11,976 nucleotides of DNA. Origin: an uncultured Methanobrevibacter sp. Lineage in GTDB: Archaea; Methanobacteriota; Methanobacteria; Methanobacteriales; Methanobacteriaceae. A model generated the notes under the pieces. The model had not been told where the DNA came from, did no database searches, and saw only the letters and a list, made by a program, of their open reading frames with translations. Each line of letters opens with the position of its first letter. Position 1 is the first letter of the stretch. The translations under genes were made by a program, and so were the position numbers. Positions 6,554 through 11,976 of the stretch are shown one piece after another. The stretch lies in assembly GCA_905235495.1 (NCBI GenBank), contig CAJOMK010000079.1:1-11976 (forward strand), read 5' to 3'.

Positions 6554-7879
6554 TTATAATTTCCAATCTATCAATGATTCAACTGCATCCAAATCAAAAA
6601 CAGGAATGTCCAAATTTTTAGCTACGGACAATCTTTCGCTGAATGAGTCATCAATGAATATAGATGGAACTTCATCATCCATAAAATCAATCTTCTCATC
6701 TTCCTTAGAGAGCAATATGATTTCATCAAAGAGATTGATGTCAATTTTCAATTCCCTTAAGGTTTCTTCTATGTCCTTTGCATGCTTTGTTATAAGGATT
6801 ATCTCCTTATTCTCATTGACGCATTGATATAGGAACATCATGAGGAATGTATTGATTCTACCCTTGAAAAATACGGTATCATCGAAATCCAAATATACGC
6901 GCTTGTAATCTATTTCGTAATTGAATCTGTTTGTAAGTGCCCTGTCAATTGTCAACTTATTCTTGTTTGAGATGATGCTCACATCAATTCCCAAATGGGA
7001 GTATAAGGTCAAAAGTGGGAAATTTATTCCAGTATTCCTATGCAGTGACATTGTTCCTGCAATTCTTGGAGCGATTTCCAACAATTTATATTCATGATTT
7101 ACATCTTTCTTCAATTGGAAAAACCATGCTCCATCAAAGGACAATTTTGAGTTTATGATTTCAGCAATGTCTCTCACTTCATCTTCTGTTTCGATTGTAG
7201 TGGCATTAACGCTGATTCCATCTTTTATTCTTATTCTTTCTCTTTTTTCACAGTAGAGCAATTCTCCTTTTGATGAAAAACAGTCAATTGTATATTCCTC
7301 ATAAGGCAGATATTCCACTGGAATCAAATCAGGGTTTTCATTGAAATGGTGCTTCAATTCATCTAAGCTATTTGCAATAGCTACTCCTTTAGCACCTTGG
7401 CCGATATCAGGCTTTAAAAAAATAGGAAACTCCAAGCCTTTGGAGATTTCATCCAGCTTGGATTCATTATCATCATCAAAACTTTCTTTTTTAATGTCAT
7501 ATACTTTAGGAGTGAATTTCTCATCCTTGAAGAATTCATAGGTTTTCCTTTTGGACCGACATATATCACAGGTTTTCTCATCAGAGACTATGATTTGTGC
7601 ATTCAAGTCCTCCTTCAATTCAGAGAGCTTCAAAACCACATCATCGTGGGAAGGATAAATCAAGTCGATATCGTATTTTTCTATGATATCATTTAAACAA
7701 TCCAATAGGTTCTCATCTTCTATAAAAGGAATATTGTCTATATAATTCTTATAAACGTATTTTCCATGGTCATTTACACTGGATCCACCAAACAAATTAA
7801 AGTCTTTGCTGTATTTTAGTGCATTATGGATTTCCAGTCCTATTTCTGCACCGCATGGGAATACTAACACGTTTTTCAT
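6554..7879 (-). CDS. ATP-grasp ligase fused to a C-terminal HAD-like domain
   Basis: This 441-residue cytosolic protein has three parts. Residues 1-105 form a Rossmann-like pre-ATP-grasp domain (MKNVLVFPCGAEIGLEI, YPSHDD near 75-80). Residues 105-320 form a CarB-like ATP-grasp domain: LKP (155-157), glycine-rich GQGAKGV (160-166), hinge VEYLPYEEYTID (188-199), and the metal-binding LLEIAPRIAGT (266-276), with APR in place of the usual NPR. Residues 326-441 look like a HAD phosphatase fold: LDFDDT (330-335, motif I DxDxT), Thr364 (motif II), Lys392 or Lys396 (motif III) and IDD (409-411, motif IV). ATP-grasp enzymes join a carboxylate to an amine through an acyl phosphate, so acylation of an amino sugar made by the upstream aminotransferase is plausible but inferred. 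The ATG at 7877-7879 has a purine-rich GAAGAGAA stretch upstream. The true substrates are unknown. Confidence 0.85.
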   Translation of the reverse strand: MKNVLVFPCGAEIGLEIHNALKYSKDFNLFGGSSVNDHGKYVYKNYIDNIPFIEDENLLDCLNDIIEKYDIDLIYPSHDDVVLKLSELKEDLNAQIIVSDEKTCDICRSKRKTYEFFKDEKFTPKVYDIKKESFDDDNESKLDEISKGLEFPIFLKPDIGQGAKGVAIANSLDELKHHFNENPDLIPVEYLPYEEYTIDCFSSKGELLYCEKRERIRIKDGISVNATTIETEDEVRDIAEIINSKLSFDGAWFFQLKKDVNHEYKLLEIAPRIAGTMSLHRNTGINFPLLTLYSHLGIDVSIISNKNKLTIDRALTNRFNYEIDYKRVYLDFDDTVFFKGRINTFLMMFLYQCVNENKEIILITKHAKDIEETLRELKIDINLFDEIILLSKEDEKIDFMDDEVPSIFIDDSFSERLSVAKNLDIPVFDLDAVESLIDWKL

Positions 7880-7920
7880 TGTATCATTCTCTTCTATAGA
7901 ATTTATGGGTTGATAATTTT

Positions 7921-7974
7921 AAAAAAAAATCATATCTTAGTTTAAATTTTTTAAAAAAAATAAATCTTAAAAAA
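7921..7974 (-). terminator. Cluster of U-tracts after the aminotransferase gene
   Basis: On the minus-strand transcript the gap between the aminotransferase and ATP-grasp genes contains runs of six (7969-7974), eight (7953-7960) and nine (7921-7929) U. Archaeal RNA polymerase commonly stops at such U-tracts without needing a hairpin, so partial or full termination is expected here. No strong TATA box lies between this cluster and the ATP-grasp ATG, so some read-through may still supply that gene. Confidence 0.5.
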
Positions 7975-8019
7975 TCATCTATTCTTCTAATTTTCATAAA
8001 TAAATTAATCTAAAATAAA

Positions 8020-9147
8020 CTATTCATAATTTTTTAATTCCAATTTAATTATTTCACAGATTTGACCTACATCTTCTAAGCTTAATCCATAGTACATAGG
8101 CAATGAAAGGATGGAATCGCTTATATCTTTAGCTATTGGAGTATTTTTTTCAAAGTCATAGGCTGGAAACTCATTGCATGGAGGATAGAAGTATTTTTTA
8201 GCAAATACATTGTATTCAGCCAATTTATCCATTAGATAATCCCTTTCCTCTATACCATTTAATTTTATTGTAAAGTAAGCATAATTGTATTCAACATTCC
8301 TTTGAGGTCTGATGACCTTCAAGTCTCCTGCATCTTCCAAATCTTCAAGACATTCCAAGTAGTGATTATAAATTAGGGATCTTTCATGAATGACATGTTC
8401 AAGATTGTTTAGATTACATAATCCCATTGCAGCTTCAAACTCATTCATCTTACCGTTTTTACCTAAGAATCTAACTTCTTCCTTGTCTGGGGTAATTCCG
8501 AAATTCTTCAATGCCTTTAATTTGTAGCTTAATTCATCATCATCAAATATCAAAGCTCCTCCTTCAATGGTATTTAACACTTTGGTGGCATGGAAACTGA
8601 GCATGCTCATATCCCCATATTTCACAATAGGATTTTTGCCTATCTTAACGCCAAATGCATGAGCTGCATCATAAATGACTTTTAGGTCATGTTCCTTTGC
8701 AATTCTCTCTATCTTCTCCACTTCACAGGGATTTCCAAAGACATGAACAGGCATTATCGCACAAGTATCTTCGGTAATTAGGGATTCGATGTTTTCAGGA
8801 TTGATGTTGTAATATTCCTCATCCACATCTGCGAAGACAGGTTTTAGATTATTTTCAATGATTGCTTGGGTGGTTGATGCAAATGTGAATGGAGTAGTGA
8901 TCACTTCTCCTTCAAGATCTAATGCCTTTAAAGCTAAATCGAGGGAAGTATGTCCATTTGAAAACAATTCTACATTTTTTGCATTAAAAATATTTTTCAA
9001 GCTGGTTTGAAATTCATGTTCCAAAGGCCCATAATTGGTTAACCATTGATTATCCCAAATCTCCTCTAACTTTTTCTGATACTCCTTTAAAGGAGGCAGG
9101 AGTGGCCTTGTTACAAATATTTTTTCTTTAAAAATTAAATTACCCAT
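8020..9147 (-). CDS. DegT/DnrJ/EryC1/StrS sugar aminotransferase, VioA-like
   Basis: This PLP-dependent, fold-type I aminotransferase converts a 4-keto (or 3-keto) nucleotide sugar to an amino sugar in the cytosol. The N-terminus (VTRPLLPPLKEYQKKLEEIW, then NQWLTNYGPL) resembles VioA-type enzymes that make dTDP-4-amino-4,6-dideoxyglucose. With numbering from the chosen ATG, the PLP-binding lysine is Lys189 in SFHATKVLNTIEGG, the cofactor aspartate is Asp160 in YDAAHAFG, and the phosphate-contact region is SNGHTSLDLAL (63-73). At 375 residues the length is normal for the family. I chose the ATG at 9145-9147 because AGGCGAT, close to the archaeal AGGTGAT signal, sits just upstream; the frame extends eight codons further to a TTG (9169-9171), which is unlikely. 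Downstream on the same strand is the ATP-grasp ligase. Which sugar is aminated cannot be settled here, and no sugar dehydratase gene is in view. Confidence 0.93.
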   Translation of the reverse strand: MGNLIFKEKIFVTRPLLPPLKEYQKKLEEIWDNQWLTNYGPLEHEFQTSLKNIFNAKNVELFSNGHTSLDLALKALDLEGEVITTPFTFASTTQAIIENNLKPVFADVDEEYYNINPENIESLITEDTCAIMPVHVFGNPCEVEKIERIAKEHDLKVIYDAAHAFGVKIGKNPIVKYGDMSMLSFHATKVLNTIEGGALIFDDDELSYKLKALKNFGITPDKEEVRFLGKNGKMNEFEAAMGLCNLNNLEHVIHERSLIYNHYLECLEDLEDAGDLKVIRPQRNVEYNYAYFTIKLNGIEERDYLMDKLAEYNVFAKKYFYPPCNEFPAYDFEKNTPIAKDISDSILSLPMYYGLSLEDVGQICEIIKLELKNYE

Positions 9148-9236
9148 ACAATCGCCTGAAAATGAATACAATAATCAAAATAAATTTTAAAACAATTATT
9201 TATTATTTATACAGCATTTACTCTATTTATTATTAT

Positions 9237-9250
9237 ATATATAACTTTGT
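9237..9250 (-). promoter_or_regulatory. BRE/TATA promoter of the aminotransferase gene
   Basis: The minus strand reads ACAAAG followed by TTATATAT (9237-9244), a good archaeal BRE-TATA match. Transcription would start about 20-25 bases downstream, near 9215, giving a leader of about 70 bases before the ATG at 9147. It is one of a divergent promoter pair in the 372-bp gap between this gene and the plus-strand GT2-TagF gene. Confidence 0.6.
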
Positions 9251-9257
9251 AAAACTC

Positions 9258-9343
9258 TTTTTGAATATTCTACCTTATTACTATTTTGACTTAAATTTTT
9301 TGAATATTTTGTTAAGATTACTAATTTTGACTTATATTTTTTT
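9258..9343. repeat. Imperfect direct repeat of about 40 bp between divergent promoters
   Basis: Two adjoining copies share TTTTTGAATATT (9258-9269 and 9297-9308) and a CTA(A)TTTTGACTTA block (9281-9293 and 9321-9334); the copies are offset by 39-41 bases. A third TTTTTTGAA start follows at about 9337-9346. The repeats lie between the two divergent TATA boxes in the only gap here longer than 300 bases (9148-9519). The rest of that gap is AT-rich promoter and leader sequence with no credible gene. The copies could be binding sites for a regulator, or simply a local duplication. Confidence 0.6.
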
Positions 9344-9387
9344 GAAATTCTGAATAATTATTTTTTTATCTGAACACTTTGATATCT

Positions 9388-9402
9388 AAAAAAGCTTATA
9401 TA
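9388..9402 (+). promoter_or_regulatory. BRE/TATA promoter of the GT2-TagF gene
   Basis: A run of A ending in G followed by CTTATATA (9395-9402) is a good archaeal BRE-TATA match. Transcription would start near 9425, giving a leader of about 95 bases before the ATG at 9520. A weaker CTTATATT at 9454-9461 could act as a nearer second promoter. Confidence 0.6.
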
Positions 9403-9444
9403 GTATTTAAATTAAATATAGATATAAAATCATAGTTATTTTAA

Positions 9445-9495
9445 TTAAGTACTCTTATATTGAGCTTATTGGATTAAAATAATCTATTTACTTAA
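9445..9495 (+). other. Nested inverted repeats in the leader of the GT2-TagF gene
   Basis: TTAAGTA (9445-9451) pairs with TACTTAA (9489-9495), and inside them GATTA (9472-9476) pairs with TAATC (9480-9484) across a 3-base loop. Both lie between the predicted transcription start and the start codon. The arms are short and AT-rich, so a regulatory role is only a possibility. Confidence 0.3.
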
Positions 9496-9519
9496 CAATT
9501 TTAATTTTGAGTTGTTTCC

Positions 9520-11724
9520 ATGACATTTTTAAGCATCATAGTACCTTTTGATAGGCCAGTAAGATATCTGAAAGATTGTTTGGATAGTTTATCTGAGCAA
9601 GTGATGGAAAATACAGAAGTCATTTTGATAATAAACGGCAATGAGGAGGATATCAGCAATCTTCTCAAGGGATATGATGATAAGCTGAATCTAATTTTAA
9701 AGCAATTCGATGAAAGGATAGGTGTTGGAAAGGCCAGAAATGAAGGCCTGAATTTAGCTACCGGTAAATATGTCTATTTCATCGATAGTGATGATTATCT
9801 ATACTCAAATGCTTTGGAAAAGCTAATTGAAGTTGCTCATAAGACTGATGCTGATTTCATCAATGCTGAAAGGGCCAATACTGCTTTTATCAAGGATAGA
9901 GTTGAAGAGGCAAGAATCATTAAAAGACAAAGCCAACTTCTCAAAAAAGATGAAACTGATTTGGAATATTGCATAAAGTTCCTTGTAGATACAAAGACAA
10001 CTCGTTTGGAAGTTTTATCTTCTTTGCATTCTCTTATGAAAAGGGATATTGTTGGAGATTTGAGATTTGAGGAAGATAACTGTCATTTCGCTGACTATAA
10101 TTTTATATTGACTATTTTTGAAAGGTCCACTTCATTTATCGGTGTTGAGGATGCAGTATACTTAAAAAGACTTAGGGATGACCCTATCAATTCACCATCA
10201 CTTAATCAGGAAGAGGTGGGGAATAGATTTTTGATGTATGCTGATGCCTATTATAATGTCATAGATCGTCTTGATTATTTAATCGAGGAAAGTGACAATC
10301 CTACTGATTTGGAAAAGTATACCTTGCTTAGAGAAAGGGTCACAATAAAATTCCTAAGGTTCTATTTCAAGAAATTCGCAAGAAAGTTCTTGCTCAGTGA
10401 GGATGAGGAATGGAGAGGTGAGAATTTTGAAGTGATGAAGGACATCTCCAAGGATTTCAATACTGAAAACTACAACCGTTACAAAAGAAGAGAAATTCAA
10501 ACATTGCAGAGCGGAGATAAGTCAAAGCTTAAAAAATTCATCCAGTTAAGGTCTCATAAAAAGCATTTCAAGAAAATATTGCTTCAGCGTTGGAGATTCA
10601 AGGCCCTAATCTATAGAAAGCTTTACAACAAGAAACCGACTGTTCCTAAAAAGTTGCTTTTTGAAAGTTTTTATGGCAAATATTACTCTGACAGCCCTAA
10701 ATACATTTATGAATATCTATACAAGAATCATAAGGATGAATTTGAATTCGTTTGGGTATTGAACAAGAAAGGCATAAAGATACCTGGAAATCCAAAGACA
10801 GTCAAGAGATTCAGTATGGCTTATTATAAGCATTTGGCTCAAAGCGAATATGTGATATTCAATACAAGGCATCCAAAAAGGATAATTAAAAAGGAAGACC
10901 AAATATATGTCTGCACTTGGCATGGAACCCCACTTAAAAGACTTGGATTCGATCAGGCCAACCTTTATTTGGACAATCCACGCAGTAAACATGCATACAG
11001 AAAGGATTCCAGTGAATGGGATTACATGATTTCTCCAAATCCATACACTACAGATATTTTAAGGTCTGCATTTGCATATGAAGGGGAAATAATTGAAAGC
11101 GGATATCCAAGAAATGATATTTTATACAATGCAAGCAGTGAGGATGTTCTAAGAATCAGGGAAACCTTGAAACTACCTAAGGACAAAAAAATCATTCTTT
11201 ATGCACCTACCTGGAGAGATGATGAATATTATGATACTGCTAGTGTGAAATTCAATCTTCAATTGGATCTTAACAGATTGAAGGAAGAATTCCAGGATGA
11301 CTACATTGTTCTTCTAAGGCTTCATTATTTCATTGCTGACAATATTGACCTTTCAGGATGTGAGGATTTTGCATTCAATGTAAGTGATTATGAAGACATT
11401 GCAGAGCTGTATTTGATTAGCGATATAATGATTACAGATTATTCAAGCGTATTCTTCGACTTTGCAAATCTTAGAAGGCCTATTTTGTTCTACACCTATG
11501 ATTTGGAAAAATATGAAAATGTCTTAAGAGGATTCTACATTGATATCAATACAGAAGTCCCAGGTCCTTTATTGAAAAACAATGATGAAGTTGTTGAAGC
11601 TATTTCCAATATAGACGCCATTGAAAAAGAGTATAATGAAAGATATGATGAATTCTATGATAGATTCTGCAATATCGAAGATGGAAATGCTTCCCAACGT
11701 ATTTACAATAGACTTTGGAAGTAA
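9520..11724 (+). CDS. Fusion of family 2 glycosyltransferase and CDP-glycerol glycerophosphotransferase (TagF-like)
   Basis: This 734-residue protein joins two transferases. Residues 1-220 are a GT-A family 2 domain: strand MTFLSIIVPFDRPVRYLKDC, GVGKARNEGLNLATGKY (68-84) and DSDD (89-92). The loop that is VDDGSxD in most relatives reads IINGNEED (37-44). A basic helical linker (220-375) follows. Residues 378-734 are the polyol-phosphate transferase: FESFYGKYYSDSPKYIYE (381-398), WHGTPLKRLGFD (467-478), GYPRNDILY (528-536), ILYAPTWRDD (559-568), LRLHYF (599-604) and ITDYSSVFFDFA (638-649). No membrane segment or signal peptide is visible; TagF-type enzymes sit on the inner membrane face through basic surfaces. 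Such fusions in bacterial capsule systems build polymers alternating sugar and glycerol phosphate, and a similar role is inferred here. The ATG at 9520 has only a weak Shine-Dalgarno site. Confidence 0.93.
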   Translation: MTFLSIIVPFDRPVRYLKDCLDSLSEQVMENTEVILIINGNEEDISNLLKGYDDKLNLILKQFDERIGVGKARNEGLNLATGKYVYFIDSDDYLYSNALEKLIEVAHKTDADFINAERANTAFIKDRVEEARIIKRQSQLLKKDETDLEYCIKFLVDTKTTRLEVLSSLHSLMKRDIVGDLRFEEDNCHFADYNFILTIFERSTSFIGVEDAVYLKRLRDDPINSPSLNQEEVGNRFLMYADAYYNVIDRLDYLIEESDNPTDLEKYTLLRERVTIKFLRFYFKKFARKFLLSEDEEWRGENFEVMKDISKDFNTENYNRYKRREIQTLQSGDKSKLKKFIQLRSHKKHFKKILLQRWRFKALIYRKLYNKKPTVPKKLLFESFYGKYYSDSPKYIYEYLYKNHKDEFEFVWVLNKKGIKIPGNPKTVKRFSMAYYKHLAQSEYVIFNTRHPKRIIKKEDQIYVCTWHGTPLKRLGFDQANLYLDNPRSKHAYRKDSSEWDYMISPNPYTTDILRSAFAYEGEIIESGYPRNDILYNASSEDVLRIRETLKLPKDKKIILYAPTWRDDEYYDTASVKFNLQLDLNRLKEEFQDDYIVLLRLHYFIADNIDLSGCEDFAFNVSDYEDIAELYLISDIMITDYSSVFFDFANLRRPILFYTYDLEKYENVLRGFYIDINTEVPGPLLKNNDEVVEAISNIDAIEKEYNERYDEFYDRFCNIEDGNASQRIYNRLWK

Positions 11725-11767
11725 TTATAGCATTTATATCCACAATTCCTTCCAACTATTCCTATCT

Positions 11768-11788
11768 ATTTCTATTTTGATTTTTTTT
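11768..11788 (+). terminator. U-tract terminator after the GT2-TagF gene
   Basis: About 45 bases past the stop codon, the plus-strand transcript contains T-rich sequence ending in a run of eight T (11781-11788) with no strong hairpin, typical of archaeal termination. It touches the stop codon of the convergent S1-domain gene, so the two convergent genes are separated by only 62 bases. Confidence 0.55.
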
Positions 11789-11976
11789 AAATGATCATAG
11801 ACAATTGAATTCTATGACGTGCCACATCAACATCAAGAACCTTTACATCTATGATATCCCCTACGCTTACAAAATCAAGGGGATGCTTTACGAATTGTGT
11901 ATCGGTTATTTGAGACTTATGAACCAATCCGTCCTGATGGACTCCAATATCCACAAATATGCCGAAATCAACTACA
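11787..11976 (-). CDS. S1 RNA-binding domain at the C-terminus of a Tex-like protein (cut by window edge)
   Basis: The 62 visible residues are most of an S1 domain: VVDFGIFVDIGVHQDGLVHK, then HPLDFVSVGDIIDVKVLDVD, then RHRIQLSMII and a TAA stop. The FGIFVDIGVHQDGLVH signature is very close to the C-terminal S1 domain of Tex (YhgF family), a nucleic-acid binding protein linked to transcription. The domain runs to the stop as it does in Tex. The N-terminal catalytic-like and helix-hairpin-helix parts would lie beyond the right edge, so another S1-tailed protein remains possible. It converges on the GT2-TagF gene and is probably outside the glycan cluster. Confidence 0.85.
   Translation of the reverse strand, partial: VVDFGIFVDIGVHQDGLVHKSQITDTQFVKHPLDFVSVGDIIDVKVLDVDVARHRIQLSMII

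Noticed and set aside
9162..9353. Short plus-strand frame rich in Ile, Leu and Tyr that could be a small membrane protein
   Set aside because: It runs through the promoter of the aminotransferase gene and the direct repeats. Its composition is what random AT-rich DNA encodes, and it has no ribosome binding site.
10717..10992. Minus-strand frame opposite the GT2-TagF gene
   Set aside because: It is antisense to the conserved WHGTP region of the transferase and shows no features of its own.

Overview
The window looks like a surface-glycan island in an AT-rich methanogenic archaeon, most likely Methanobrevibacter or a close relative in Methanobacteriales. Three things point there: heavy AGA/AGG and ATA codon use, BRE/TATA-type promoters with no bacterial -35/-10 pairs, and a double-length PurE with two tandem domains, which I recall as typical of that order. 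I ran no database search, so the genus is an inference.

Layout. Seven of the eight genes lie on the minus strand; one is on the plus strand. Read along the minus strand from about 9.15 kb: a DegT/VioA-like sugar aminotransferase (8020-9147); an ATP-grasp ligase fused to a HAD domain (6554-7879); a CDP-glycerol glycerophosphotransferase-like gene broken by a frameshift (3511-6287, two reading frames); a family 2 glycosyltransferase with a long beta-rich tail (1566-3374); the purine gene purE (489-1493); and the start of another family 2 glycosyltransferase cut by the left edge (1-419). Divergent to these, 9520-11724 encodes a family 2 glycosyltransferase fused to a second CDP-glycerol glycerophosphotransferase-like domain. 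A convergent gene with a Tex-like C-terminal S1 domain enters from the right edge (11787-11976).

How the genes may work together. The aminotransferase probably makes a 4-amino-4,6-dideoxy nucleotide sugar, and the ATP-grasp protein may acylate it. The glycosyltransferases and the two TagF-like enzymes could assemble a polymer of sugars and polyol phosphates, similar to teichoic acid or a capsule. This is inferred from family membership and gene proximity. purE is a housekeeping gene lying between two glycosyltransferase genes.

Main observations. (1) The TagF-like gene at 3511-6287 is split exactly where a 5-bp sequence is tandemly duplicated (TCATA twice, 5861-5870). Removing one copy fuses both parts in frame and restores a repeat pattern seen elsewhere in the protein. 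(2) A beta-rich module of about 110-120 residues occurs four times in that protein and seems to recur in the tail of the neighbouring glycosyltransferase. (3) The second PurE domain has lost its catalytic histidine, while the first has lost the usual GVPV loop. (4) The intergenic region at 3391-3503 has no G on the plus strand and carries irregular AACATTA-type repeats.
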